Assembly (NCBI RefSeq): GCF_020866965.1
Contig: NZ_JAJATX010000003.1
Span: 124,001-188,000 of the forward strand
DNA from: Microvirga roseola
GTDB taxonomy: Bacteria; Pseudomonadota; Alphaproteobacteria; Rhizobiales; Beijerinckiaceae
Reading direction: 5' to 3'
DNA length: 64,000 nucleotides
A program made the position numbers and the translations under genes. Of the stretch, positions 24,790 to 35,430 are shown piece by piece (within the stretch, counting starts at the first letter, position 1; each line of letters opens with the position of its first letter). The notes beneath the pieces are model-generated. The model was given only the letters and a program-made list of their open reading frames with translations, did not search any database and had not been told where the DNA came from.

Positions 24790-27700
24790 ATGTCCGTACG
24801 TTCCCTCAGGCTTCTGGCCGCGACCAGCGCCCTGGCGCTTTGCCTCGCTGACGCTCAGGCGCAATCTCCCGTCCCGAGACCCACCCCGGTCGCCGGGTCC
24901 ATTGTTGCGACCAAGGGGGGCGAGGAAATGCGGTTCGTCCGGGAGGAAGCCTGGCGCGGGGTGCTGGTCAGGCAGGACGTGCTCGGCGGCGACGTCCTTC
25001 GCACCAACGCTATCGGCAACCTGGCGATCCTGTTCGCGGACCGGACACAGATCCGCGTCGGCCGCAACTCGGTCCTGACCGTGAACGACGTTGCGGCGGG
25101 CAGCGGCACGACCGAACTCAATCTTCAGGCCGGCAACATCTGGGCGCGCGCGAACCGCGGCGGCACGGGCGTCGACGTCAGGACGCCCGCTGCGGTGGCG
25201 GCGATCCGCGGCACCGACTGGTCCCTGTCGGTCGACGGATCGGGACGGACCTCGCTCATCGTGCTGGAAGGCGTGGTGGAGCTGCGCAATGCGCAAGGAT
25301 CGGTCACGGTCCGCCAGGGCGAAGGCGCTGTCGCCGCCATCGGCCAAGCCCCGGCGAAGTTCGTCCTCACCAGTGCAAACGACCGCGAGCAGATGCTCTT
25401 CTACATGAGCCTTCGCGACATCTTCTCGACCTTCCCCGCGACCCCGCTGGCGGGACCCGCAATCCGGGCGGAACGGGCCCGGATTGCCGCCATCGCCCCG
25501 GAGCGGCGGAGTGCGGAAGACTGGCTGAGCCTGGCTGAGGTCGCCCTCTATCTCGACGGGCGCACTGCGGCTGCGGAAGCCTTGGCCCAGGCCCGCAGCC
25601 GGGGTCTGAGCGCCTCCCAGCGCGCCCGCGCCGACCTCGTCGAGGCCACGCTCCTCGGCATGAAGCACCAATGGTCGGAAGCGGCCCGCCTCTTCGGGCG
25701 GGCGGCTCAGGGCGTCTCGGGCGAGAGGCGCATCATCGCATCCTACGGGCGTTACATCGCCGAGTCCCTCGCCAATCCTTCGCGGGTCTATGCGGAGCCG
25801 GACTTCGCCCTCACCGACCCTATGGCGGTGCTCGCCCACATCTACATCGTCGCCTTCCAGAAGGATCTGAAGGCGGCCGGCGAGCTCATGAAAGCGGCGG
25901 AGAAGCGCTTCCCGAAGGACATCCGCATCGCCGCCTCCGCCGCCCAGGTCTATTACGCGCTCGGCTGGCGCGACGAGATGCGCGCCTCCATCGCCCGCGC
26001 CAAGGCCATCGACCCGAACGACCCGGAAGTCGTTCTGGCGGACAGCAACATCCGAGCCGATGTCGACGGCGAGGTGAATGCGGCCATTGCCGCCCTGCGC
26101 GAAGCGGCCGCCGTCGCGCCCGGCAACTCCGATATCTGGAACAGCCTCGGCCTGCTCGAATCCGACCGCGATCATCCGCTTGCGGCCGAGGAAGCCTTCC
26201 GGCGAGCCATTGCGGAAGAGCCGGGAAGCCCCGTCGCCTACACGAATCTCGCCCTTCTCCTGCTCGAACAGAATCGCGTCGAGGAGGCCGGAGCCCTGAT
26301 CGACAAATCCCTGGAGCTCGATCCGGACTTCCACGTGGGCTATCTCGCCCGCGGCCGGTACCTTCTGCAGAAGGGCGAGCCCGAGAAGGGCCTCGAAGCC
26401 ATCCTCGCAGGCTCCGCCGCCAATCCGGCCTATTCCCAGGGGCTGCTGATGGCGGCCATCGCCTATTACCAGAACGGCGAGGAGGAGCTTGCCGATCAGG
26501 CGCTCGACAATGCGGACCGGCTCGATCCCAACGATCCGAGCGTCTCGATGGCCCGCACCGCTATTGCCATCGACCAGTACCAGGCGGATCAGGCGGTGCT
26601 CGCCGCCCGGGAAACTCTGCGTCGCTACCGGCAGCGGGGCGGCGATTTCGCAGGTCTCGCCGTCAACAAGGACGGCGGCTCCTATCCGGCCCAGGCTTAC
26701 CGGTTCCTCGACCTGAACGAATGGGCTCGCTTCTACGGCGACCGGGTGTTCGACCCTTTCACGGCATCGAGCTATTTCGACCAGGCGGCCGCTCTGCGTC
26801 CGAACCTCGTCACGACGAGGCCGACAATCGATGCTCTTGAAGGCGATGTAGCCGACCTGACAGCCTTCAACCTCACGGTCCAGGGGCTCTTCTTCGATCC
26901 GCTCGCCGTCTCAGGCCGCATCGGTCGCCTCGATCTCGTGCGGCGGCCCTTCATCGATGCGGAGGTGGGAGGAAGCCTCATTTCCAGAGACGGCCAGATC
27001 GGCTGGGGCGCTGAAGCCAATGTCCAGGGCTTTTCGAACGAGCCGGTTCCGACCTCGTTCCTGCTGAACGCAGGCCGCACCCGGATCGACGTCGACAATC
27101 CCATCGACCGGGAGCAGGCCGATACCGGCTCCCTGTTCATCGGCATGGCACCCTCGGCGGCGGATCGTTTCCTGGTCTTCGGCTCGGTGGCGAACCAAGA
27201 GCCTAGCCTCGCACGGGTCAGCACACAGACCCGGCTCTTCGAGGGAACGCAGGAGACCACGGCCGTGCAGGCCGGCGCGGGCTGGAGCCACAGCTTCAGC
27301 GACCGCAATGTGCTCACGGCCGCAATCTACGCCAATCGCGGCCTCGACCGGCGTTTCACCAACTCGGCGACCATTTTGCTAAGTCCAACAATCGTCGGTG
27401 GATCTGCTCTTATTGGTGGGGAGCTGTGGGAACGCAATAGGACAGACGGAGCTGTGGCAGCCATAGGCCATAGCATCGGCTTCGACGCTCTCACCCTGCG
27501 CTACGGCTTTGAGGCTCAGACCGGGCGCAGCATCGCCAACTCGTTCGGGCGTAGCTACATCTACAATACTACGACCGGAGAGATTCAAACGGCGAACATC
27601 AGCGAAGCAGCGGATCTGGATTTCCGCGGCACGCGCTTCTACGCGGACGCCTTCTGGCGCCCGTCCGACTGGTTCGAGATGCAGGCCGGGATCGAGCGCA

Positions 27701-28446
27701 GCGCCATCGATGTCGAAGGGCAAAGCGAGGAGCATTCTATATCTCCCCGCATCGGCTTCGGCGTCTCGCCCTTCGAGGGACAGTGGCTGCGGGCAGCCTT
27801 CCGCCGTGACCGCGTGCTGCCGGTGTCGTTCACGCTGTCCCCCGTTTCGACGGTCGGCCTCGTGCCCAATTACCTGCCGGTCGCCCTTGGCGGCGAGGTG
27901 GACACCCTCGCCTTGCGCTGGGATGCCGAATGGACGCCGCACGTCTTCACGGCCGTCGAGTACCAGCGCCAGGATGTGGAAGGCCTCGACCTTCCCGTCC
28001 CGAACACCTTCGACAGCGTTGGCATCGAGAAGGCCCGTATCGAGCGTCTGGCAGCGACAGCCAATCTCTGGCTCGGCCACGGCATCGGCGTGTTCGGAAC
28101 GATCGGCACCACCTCGACCGAAATTCGCGCCGGCGAGGATCGGGGACGGGACATACCGTTGATCGCCGGCCAGTTCGCAAGGTTCGGCGTCACCTTCGTG
28201 CATCCGAGCCGGATCAAGTTCACCCTGGCGGGCACCTTCGCCGGCGACCTTCGCGGCGATCTCCTGCGCTACCAGAAGCTCGAGGACTACTGGACAACAG
28301 ATGCCTCCGTCACCTGGGAAACGCCCGACCGGCGGCTTCTCCTAGGCCTGAGCGTCCTTAACATGTTCGACCGGGAATATGAGCTTGCGCCGGACATTCC
28401 TGGCCCTGGGCGCACCATCGCGGCGAGTGTGAAGGCGCGGTTCTAG
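24790..28446 (+). CDS. Giant FecR-domain / TPR / C-terminal beta-barrel outer-membrane protein
   Basis: Exported protein of 1218 residues. Signal peptide at 1-25 (ends ADAQAQ). Residues about 30-190 are a FecR-like domain (GDVLRTNAIGNLAILFADRT, AAVAAIRGTDWSLSVDG). About 240-640 are TPR-like helices (YTNLALLLLEQNRVEEAGAL and similar). From about 715 on, the chain is rich in alternating beta strands and ends in ASVKARF, with a terminal phenylalanine as in outer-membrane barrels. This suggests a periplasmic sensing or scaffold part tethered to, or secreted through, a barrel. The next gene, a CHASE2 cyclase, begins within 40 bp, so both are likely cotranscribed and act together. Confidence 0.85.
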   Translation: MSVRSLRLLAATSALALCLADAQAQSPVPRPTPVAGSIVATKGGEEMRFVREEAWRGVLVRQDVLGGDVLRTNAIGNLAILFADRTQIRVGRNSVLTVNDVAAGSGTTELNLQAGNIWARANRGGTGVDVRTPAAVAAIRGTDWSLSVDGSGRTSLIVLEGVVELRNAQGSVTVRQGEGAVAAIGQAPAKFVLTSANDREQMLFYMSLRDIFSTFPATPLAGPAIRAERARIAAIAPERRSAEDWLSLAEVALYLDGRTAAAEALAQARSRGLSASQRARADLVEATLLGMKHQWSEAARLFGRAAQGVSGERRIIASYGRYIAESLANPSRVYAEPDFALTDPMAVLAHIYIVAFQKDLKAAGELMKAAEKRFPKDIRIAASAAQVYYALGWRDEMRASIARAKAIDPNDPEVVLADSNIRADVDGEVNAAIAALREAAAVAPGNSDIWNSLGLLESDRDHPLAAEEAFRRAIAEEPGSPVAYTNLALLLLEQNRVEEAGALIDKSLELDPDFHVGYLARGRYLLQKGEPEKGLEAILAGSAANPAYSQGLLMAAIAYYQNGEEELADQALDNADRLDPNDPSVSMARTAIAIDQYQADQAVLAARETLRRYRQRGGDFAGLAVNKDGGSYPAQAYRFLDLNEWARFYGDRVFDPFTASSYFDQAAALRPNLVTTRPTIDALEGDVADLTAFNLTVQGLFFDPLAVSGRIGRLDLVRRPFIDAEVGGSLISRDGQIGWGAEANVQGFSNEPVPTSFLLNAGRTRIDVDNPIDREQADTGSLFIGMAPSAADRFLVFGSVANQEPSLARVSTQTRLFEGTQETTAVQAGAGWSHSFSDRNVLTAAIYANRGLDRRFTNSATILLSPTIVGGSALIGGELWERNRTDGAVAAIGHSIGFDALTLRYGFEAQTGRSIANSFGRSYIYNTTTGEIQTANISEAADLDFRGTRFYADAFWRPSDWFEMQAGIERSAIDVEGQSEEHSISPRIGFGVSPFEGQWLRAAFRRDRVLPVSFTLSPVSTVGLVPNYLPVALGGEVDTLALRWDAEWTPHVFTAVEYQRQDVEGLDLPVPNTFDSVGIEKARIERLAATANLWLGHGIGVFGTIGTTSTEIRAGEDRGRDIPLIAGQFARFGVTFVHPSRIKFTLAGTFAGDLRGDLLRYQKLEDYWTTDASVTWETPDRRLLLGLSVLNMFDREYELAPDIPGPGRTIAASVKARF

Positions 28447-28485
28447 AGCCGCTTCAGGAAAGTGGGAGCCGGTTTTCCGTCCGAA

Positions 28486-30486
28486 ATGGCGACGAACACG
28501 AATTTGCAGAACGGAAACCGGCAGGCATCGGGAAGCGAGGGAAACGGCCAGCCTCTCTGGCGGCATTTCCTCATGGCGGGGCTCGTCGCGGCCCTCCTGC
28601 TCCCGGTTCTGTACTTCCCGCCCTTCCGTCTCATCGAGGCGCGGCTCTACGATATCCTTTCAGTCGTCGCGCCGCCCTTCCCAACGGATCCTGGTGCGGT
28701 GGTGGTCGCCATCGACGAGCCTTCGATTTCGGAGATCGGCCAGCGCTGGCCTTGGCCGCGGGACCTGCACGCCCGGCTGATCGAAAGCCTGCGCGCGGCA
28801 GGCGCGAAGGTCATCGCTTTCGACATCATCTTCGCCGAGCCCTCCACGGAGGAAGCCGACAGGCGGTTTGCCGGCGCGCTCGGGCCGGATGTGATCCTGG
28901 CGGCGGACGATGTGACGATCCCCCTTCCCCAGGGTGTTCAGACGACCCGGATCAACCCCATCGATCCCTTCCTGGATGCCGGCGCGGTGCCGGGCGTCGC
29001 CGCAGTCGATCTCGACGGCGATGCCTACCTGCGCCGCATGCCGCAGACGCCCGACAACTTCGCCAACGAAGGCCTTCGTCTGAGGGGAGAGCCGGTTCCG
29101 GAGCTGCCCGAAGGGGCCCTTATCCAATATTTCGGTCCGGCCCGGACCTATCCGACCGTGTCCTATTACCAGGCGCTCGATCCGGAGAACTTCCTTCCCC
29201 CCGGCTTCTTCAAGGATCGGACCGTCATGGTGGGACTGAGCCTGAAGGCCGCGACATCGGCCGACGCGGGCGCGCCCGATACCTTTGCAACGCCCTATAC
29301 CCTCACCACCGGCAATCTGACTGCCGGAGTGGAGGTGCAGGCGACGATCCTCGACAACCTGCGCCACAACCTCTTCGTAATCCCCGCTCCCCGGCTCGCG
29401 ATGGTTGCGCTCGTGATCGCAGCGGCCTTTCTGGCGGCAGCCTTGTGCGTCCACGGGGTGTCATGGCGGACCGGGTTTGCGGTCGTCTTCGTCCTCGCCT
29501 TCTTCATCGTCGGAGCCTGGGCGCTCCTCCGCTTCGAGCGCATCTGGGCCCCGCCTGCGCTGCCGGTTGCGGCGGCGCTCGCGGTGTTCGGCACCCGCTT
29601 CGGCCTGGATTATGCCCGCGAGAGGCACCTGCGCCGTGCGGTCTCGGAGGCCTTCTCGCGCTACCTGTCGCCCGAGCTGGTGGCGCAGCTCGCGCGCGAT
29701 CCCGGCGCCCTGAAGCTCGGCGGCGAACGGCGCAATCTCTCGATCCTGTTCTGCGACGTGCGCGGCTTCACGACTCTCTCCGAGCGGATGAAGGACGAGC
29801 CGGAAAAACTCACGGCCCTCATCAACCGCCTGCTCGACCCGCTCTCGGAGTCGGTGCTGACGGAAGGCGGCACCATCGACAAATATATCGGCGATTGCGT
29901 GATGGCATTCTGGAACGCCCCGCTCCCGAGTCCCGACCATCCCCTGCGCGCAGTCGCGGCTGCAATGCACATGTTGGATGCGGTCAATGCCCTGAATGCG
30001 GACCTCCGGCGGGAGCAGGGCGAGGATGCTCCCACCTTCGCCATCGGGGTCGGCATCAATACGGGCGATTGCGTCGTCGGGAACGTCGGCTCGCGCTGGC
30101 GCTACGATTACTCCGTGCTGGGCGACACGGTGAACCTCGCTTCACGGCTTGAGGGTCTGTCGAAGGAATTCGGCGTCTCGATCGTCCTCGGCCCCGCAAC
30201 CGCAGATGCCGTGCGCGAGCACTATGTGGTGATCGAACTCGACCGGATCGCAGTCAAGGGACGTGCGGCGGAGACTGCGATCTTTACCATTGTCGCGCCG
30301 GCTGCACGCCGCCAGGATCCGGCGGTCGCCGAGCTCGAAGGCCTGCACCCTCAGCTGATGGACACCGTCCGCGCCGGACGGCGGGAAGAAGCGCTGGAGC
30401 TTGTCCACCGCTGTCAGGCGCTCGCTCCCTCGCTGGCGCGGTACTATGCGAGGCTGGCGCTGAAAGTGGCAAAGACAGCGGAATGA
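28486..30486 (+). CDS. CHASE2-domain class III adenylate/guanylate cyclase
   Basis: Membrane-bound cyclase of 666 residues. One N-terminal helix (about 32-52) leads to a periplasmic CHASE2 sensor (DPGAVVVAIDEPSISEIGQRW onward, to about 300), three further helices (about 305-385), then the catalytic domain: metal-binding aspartates in LFCDVRGFTTLSERM and KYIGDCVMAFWNAP, and transition-state residues in GDTVNLASRLEG. The lysine in IDKYIGD and the aspartate-like context favour ATP, giving cAMP, as substrate. GTG at 28462 is an alternative start, but its AGGAA is too close. The stop overlaps the GNAT gene start by ATGA. Confidence 0.92.
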   Translation: MATNTNLQNGNRQASGSEGNGQPLWRHFLMAGLVAALLLPVLYFPPFRLIEARLYDILSVVAPPFPTDPGAVVVAIDEPSISEIGQRWPWPRDLHARLIESLRAAGAKVIAFDIIFAEPSTEEADRRFAGALGPDVILAADDVTIPLPQGVQTTRINPIDPFLDAGAVPGVAAVDLDGDAYLRRMPQTPDNFANEGLRLRGEPVPELPEGALIQYFGPARTYPTVSYYQALDPENFLPPGFFKDRTVMVGLSLKAATSADAGAPDTFATPYTLTTGNLTAGVEVQATILDNLRHNLFVIPAPRLAMVALVIAAAFLAAALCVHGVSWRTGFAVVFVLAFFIVGAWALLRFERIWAPPALPVAAALAVFGTRFGLDYARERHLRRAVSEAFSRYLSPELVAQLARDPGALKLGGERRNLSILFCDVRGFTTLSERMKDEPEKLTALINRLLDPLSESVLTEGGTIDKYIGDCVMAFWNAPLPSPDHPLRAVAAAMHMLDAVNALNADLRREQGEDAPTFAIGVGINTGDCVVGNVGSRWRYDYSVLGDTVNLASRLEGLSKEFGVSIVLGPATADAVREHYVVIELDRIAVKGRAAETAIFTIVAPAARRQDPAVAELEGLHPQLMDTVRAGRREEALELVHRCQALAPSLARYYARLALKVAKTAE

Positions 30487-30983
30487 TGATCGAGACGGAG
30501 CGCCTACGGCTTCGCCCGCCGAACCCGTCGGACGCACAGGACCTGTTCCGTTTCCTGGGTGACCGAAATGCGATGCGCTTCACCCATGTCCAGGCATCGC
30601 TCGACGAGTGTCGGCGCTACCTCGAAGGACACGAAGGGAACCGGGAAAGAGTTGGATACGCGCCCTGGGTCATCCTGGACAGGTCCGATCTGATCGTCGG
30701 GTTCGGCGGCTTGTACGAGGATCCTTTCGATCCGGGCTGGGGCCTCGAGATCGGCTACTACTTTGCCCCCGAGGCTTGGGGGAAAGGCTATGCAAGCGAG
30801 TTGGTGAGATACTGTCTCGACCTTGTGCGGCAGGACGTAAGGCTGTCCGAAGTCGGAGCCTTCGCGCATCCTGACAACGCCGCATCGCGCCATGTGCTGA
30901 TGAAGTCCGGCTTCCGGCAGGAGCGGCTCATTCCTTCCATGAGCCGCTATTTCTACCGGCTCGCCCTGCGCAACTCGGCATGA
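30483..30983 (+). CDS. GNAT-family N-acetyltransferase (RimJ/RimL-like)
   Basis: Acetyl-CoA-dependent acyltransferase of 166 residues. It opens with MIETERLRLRPPNPSDAQDL, has the Q/RxxGxG-type loop in FAPEAWGKGYASELVRYCLD and the ASRHVLMKSGF motif common in RimJ/RimL-like enzymes. Its ATG overlaps the cyclase stop (ATGA), so it is translationally coupled to the cyclase. The substrate is unknown. Confidence 0.9.
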   Translation: MMIETERLRLRPPNPSDAQDLFRFLGDRNAMRFTHVQASLDECRRYLEGHEGNRERVGYAPWVILDRSDLIVGFGGLYEDPFDPGWGLEIGYYFAPEAWGKGYASELVRYCLDLVRQDVRLSEVGAFAHPDNAASRHVLMKSGFRQERLIPSMSRYFYRLALRNSA

Positions 30984-31006
30984 TGCCGATTGCTCCACCG
31001 CGCTGA

Positions 31007-31027
31007 ACTTGCAACCTATTTGCAAGT
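31007..31027. promoter_or_regulatory. Perfect inverted repeat upstream of the metal transporter
   Basis: ACTTGCAA-N5-TTGCAAGT, 8-bp arms without mismatch, centred at 31017 and ending 12 bp upstream of the proposed -35 box. Size and spacing match a homodimeric regulator operator; the upstream position would suit an activator. The regulator is unknown. Confidence 0.5.
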
Positions 31028-31039
31028 AAACACAAGGCT

Positions 31040-31067
31040 TTGCACTTGAGGTCGCAGCCTCTATAAG
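31040..31067 (+). promoter_or_regulatory. Candidate sigma70-type promoter of the CDF gene
   Basis: TTGCAC at 31040-31045 and TATAAG at 31062-31067 are separated by 16 bp, 45 bp upstream of the CDF start codon. Box matches are good by eye, but no transcription start is known. Confidence 0.45.
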
Positions 31068-31111
31068 GTCGGCTCCGTTCTCCCGCTGCCCGTGCTTTTC
31101 GTTGTTGTGCC

Positions 31112-31999
31112 ATGGACAAGATCCAGAAACTTGCCATCGGCAGCATATTCGTCGGAACGTTCGTTCTCGTCCTGAAATATGCCGCCTACGCCGTCACGGG
31201 CAGCATCGCGCTTTATTCCGATGCGCTGGAGAGCATCATCAATGTGGTGACGGCGCTTGCCGCCTTCATGGCGGTCCGGCTGAGCGCTGCGCCCGCCGAT
31301 GCCAATCACCCTTACGGACACCACAAGGTCGAGTACTTTTCCGCCGTGCTCGAAGGCGTGCTGATCATCATCGCGGCGCTCGCGATCCTGCGGGAAGCCT
31401 ATTACGGCTTCATGAATCCGAAGCCGCTCGATGCTCCCGGCCTGGGTATCGCCGTGAATGCAGTGGCGAGCGCCATCAACGCCTTCTGGTCGTGGATCCT
31501 CATCAGCCGGGGCCGGCTGCTGCGCTCGCCGGCGCTCGTTGCGGACGGACGGCATCTTTTCACGGATGTGGTCACATCCATCGGAGTCCTAGGCGGTCTG
31601 CTGCTCGTGCCGCTGACAGGCTGGACCTGGCTCGATCCGGGGCTTGCCGCCCTGGTCGCCGTCAACATCCTCTGGTCCGGCTGGGGGCTCATCAAGGAGA
31701 GTGTCGGCGGTCTCATGGACGAGGCCCTGCCCGAAACGACCCTGAACCGCGTGCGGGAGGTCATCGCCAGCAATGCAGAGGGCGCCATCGAAGCTCACGA
31801 CCTGCGCACGCGGAATGCCGGACGCATGACCTTCATCGACTTCCACCTCGTCGTGCCTGGCCGCATGAGCGTCACCGACGCCCACGATATCTGCGACCGC
31901 CTGGAGCGGGCCCTGAAGGAAGAAATCGAGGACGCCCTCATCACGATCCATGTGGAGCCCGACGACAAGGCAAAGCACGCGGGCATCGTGGTGTTGTAG
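31112..31999 (+). CDS. Cation diffusion facilitator (CDF) family metal exporter
   Basis: Inner-membrane metal-proton antiporter of 295 residues. Helix 2 shows the CDF acidic site in ALYSDALESIINV and helix 5 the second site in ADGRHLFTDVVTS; a cytoplasmic C-terminal domain follows (IEAHDLRTRNAGRMTFIDFHLVVPG, HDICDRLERAL). The length is typical. Helix 2 has Y-S-D where zinc-specific members have H-x-x-x-D, so iron, manganese or another metal is possible and the ion should not be assumed. It is transcribed alone and ends at a terminator shared with the glycerol-binding-protein gene. Confidence 0.92.
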   Translation: MDKIQKLAIGSIFVGTFVLVLKYAAYAVTGSIALYSDALESIINVVTALAAFMAVRLSAAPADANHPYGHHKVEYFSAVLEGVLIIIAALAILREAYYGFMNPKPLDAPGLGIAVNAVASAINAFWSWILISRGRLLRSPALVADGRHLFTDVVTSIGVLGGLLLVPLTGWTWLDPGLAALVAVNILWSGWGLIKESVGGLMDEALPETTLNRVREVIASNAEGAIEAHDLRTRNAGRMTFIDFHLVVPGRMSVTDAHDICDRLERALKEEIEDALITIHVEPDDKAKHAGIVVL

Positions 32000-32013
32000 C
32001 GCAGAGCGAGCGC

Positions 32014-32040
32014 AAAAAGAGGGGCGCTTTCGCGCCCCTC
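32014..32040 (-). terminator. Rho-independent terminator (glycerol operon; may also serve the CDF gene)
   Basis: GAGGGGCGC (32019-32027) pairs with GCGCCCCTC (32032-32040), loop TTTC. On the minus strand the stem is followed by five Ts (AAAAA at 32014-32018 on the plus strand), a classical terminator 21 bp past the glpV stop; on the plus strand it lies 20 bp past the CDF stop. Confidence 0.85.
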
Positions 32041-32060
32041 CTCGTTCATTCTAACCGGGA

Positions 32061-33824
<1,764 letters not shown>

Positions 33825-33915
33825 TTATTCCTCCCAGATTGTGCCCCTGCCGGCTTGAGCCGGTCTGCTTCTCTTCCGAGCCCCAAGCCCGAAAGAGCTT
33901 TATTGAGCCCGTCCC

Positions 33916-34197
33916 TCACACGTAGCGGAAAACCGCCGCCGCATAGACGAGAGACAAGCCGGAAGCCCACCAAAGGTCCGTGCCGACGAACCCGAGCCAG
34001 GCCAAATGGATGAAGGCTGCGCCCAGAAGAGAGATGAACAGGCGGTCGCCGCGCGTCGTGGGAATGCGCAGCACGCCCACCCGCTCGGTCTCAGGGCGGT
34101 AGATCGCGAGCAGCGTCATCAGCAGGAGCAGGCTGGCAATGCCGGCAAAGAAGAGCGCCGTCTGCCAAGTCCAAGCCATCCAAGCGAGATCAGGCAC
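33916..34197 (-). CDS. glpU: GlpU-like small membrane protein (DUF2160)
   Basis: Membrane protein of 93 residues. The GTG start at 34197 is set by GGAGGT five bases upstream and overlaps the previous stop. It has three hydrophobic segments (TWQTALFFAGIASLLLLMTL, LLGAAFIHLAWLGFVG and GLSLVYAAAVFRYV) and the family motif VLRIPTTRGDRLFISLLG. DUF2160 proteins are found with GlpSTPQV importers and probably act as an accessory subunit; their role is not established. A longer frame to 34227 would overlap the preceding gene by 38 bp without benefit. Confidence 0.9.
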   Translation of the reverse strand: MPDLAWMAWTWQTALFFAGIASLLLLMTLLAIYRPETERVGVLRIPTTRGDRLFISLLGAAFIHLAWLGFVGTDLWWASGLSLVYAAAVFRYV

Positions 34198-34546
34198 GGG
34201 CACCTCCCGTAGCATTGTTCGAAGCATTCACGACCGTTCCGCTGCACGCATAGGCCAGATAGCCCAGAATACCCTGCAGATGATGGCATGCATGCTCTAC
34301 GACCATGCCGCGATCACGGGATCGAAACGCCTCCATCTCCTTGCGGAGATCGCCGATGTCATCACCGAGCGAGCCGACAACCGGCTTCACCGGATCATCG
34401 AAGTCGAAGGCGTCATCGAAAAAGATGCTCCAGTACTGGTCATGCTCAAGGGTGACTTCCGTAATGCCCCGCAGCTCGAGAGCGTCACAGATCGAATTCG
34501 CCCACTCGCGGATCTCGCTCACGGGAAGCCGGTGCCTGGTTTCCAT
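34190..34546 (-). CDS. Hypothetical protein inside the glycerol operon
   Basis: A 118-residue soluble protein I do not recognise. ATG at 34546 overlaps the glpQ stop as TGATG after GGGGAGGG, and its stop overlaps the glpU start region, so it is embedded in the operon. It is acidic in the middle (LEHDQYWSIFFDDAFDFDD) and contains VVEHACHHLQGILGYLAYA. There is no signal peptide or membrane helix apart from that mild hydrophobic stretch. It is not part of the glpSTPQUV set I know. Coding is supported by coupled start and stop and by sense composition, not by homology. Confidence 0.7.
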   Translation of the reverse strand: METRHRLPVSEIREWANSICDALELRGITEVTLEHDQYWSIFFDDAFDFDDPVKPVVGSLGDDIGDLRKEMEAFRSRDRGMVVEHACHHLQGILGYLAYACSGTVVNASNNATGGARA

Positions 34547-35430
34547 CACACCCTCCCCAGGGCGAAGCCCTTGGCGATGTAGTTGCGGACGAACCAGATC
34601 ACGAGTGCGCCGGGCACAATGGTGAGCACGCCCGCCGCCGCAAGGAGCCCCCAGTCCATGCCTGCCGCCGAGACGGTGCGGGTCATGGTGGCGGCGATCG
34701 GCTTGGCGTTGACCGAGGTCAGGGTACGCGCGAGCAGCAGCTCGACCCAGGAGAACATGAAGCAGAAGAAGGCCGCAACGCCGATGCCGGACGCAATCAG
34801 CGGCATGAAGATCTTGATGAAGAAGCGGGGGAAGGAATAGCCGTCGATGGCCGCCGTCTCATCGATCTCGCGCGGCACGCCCGACATGAATCCTTCGAGA
34901 ATCCACACGGCCAAGGGCACATTGAAGAGGCAATGCGCGAGAGCCACCGCCCAGGGCGTATCGAAGAGGCCGATGGCGGAATAGAGATTGAAGAATGGCA
35001 GCGCGAACACCGCCGCCGGAGCCATGCGGTTCGTGAGCAGCCAGAAGAACAGGTGCTTGTCTCCGAGGAAACGATAGCGCGAGAAGGCGTAGGCCGCCGG
35101 AAGCGCAAACGAGATCGACAGCACCGTGTTGATCAGCACGTAGGTGAGCGAGTTGATGTAGCCCGAATACCAGCTCGCATCCGTGAAGATCGTGACGTAG
35201 TTCTGGAAGGTGATCTCCTGCGGCCAGAGGGTGAGGCCCGACGTGATCTCCGTGTTCGTCTTCAGGCTCATGTTCACGAGCCAGTAGATCGGCAGCATCA
35301 GGAACAGGAGGTAGAGGGTCATCACCACCACCCGCCCGTTCACGCGCGGCCGAGGGACGGCCTTGTTGGCGGCGAGCGGCGCGGCGGAGACCTTGGTCTC
35401 GGATGGCCCGATGGCGACGGTTCCGGTCAC
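34546..35430 (-). CDS. glpQ: Glycerol ABC transporter permease (GlpQ-like)
   Basis: Sugar-type (MalG-like) permease of 294 residues. A cytoplasmic N-terminus is followed by six helices; the EAA loop reads EIDETAAIDGYSFPRFFIKIFMPLI. It starts within the end of the partner permease gene (ATGA) and is followed directly by the extra small gene. Together with GlpP it forms the glycerol channel. Confidence 0.9.
   Translation of the reverse strand: MTGTVAIGPSETKVSAAPLAANKAVPRPRVNGRVVVMTLYLLFLMLPIYWLVNMSLKTNTEITSGLTLWPQEITFQNYVTIFTDASWYSGYINSLTYVLINTVLSISFALPAAYAFSRYRFLGDKHLFFWLLTNRMAPAAVFALPFFNLYSAIGLFDTPWAVALAHCLFNVPLAVWILEGFMSGVPREIDETAAIDGYSFPRFFIKIFMPLIASGIGVAAFFCFMFSWVELLLARTLTSVNAKPIAATMTRTVSAAGMDWGLLAAAGVLTIVPGALVIWFVRNYIAKGFALGRV

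Noticed and set aside
24028-26334. Long open frame on the minus strand opposite the FecR-TPR gene
   Set aside because: It is a GC-driven mirror: composition is His/Arg/Gly-rich without domains, and it covers the receiver gene and the well-supported FecR gene start.
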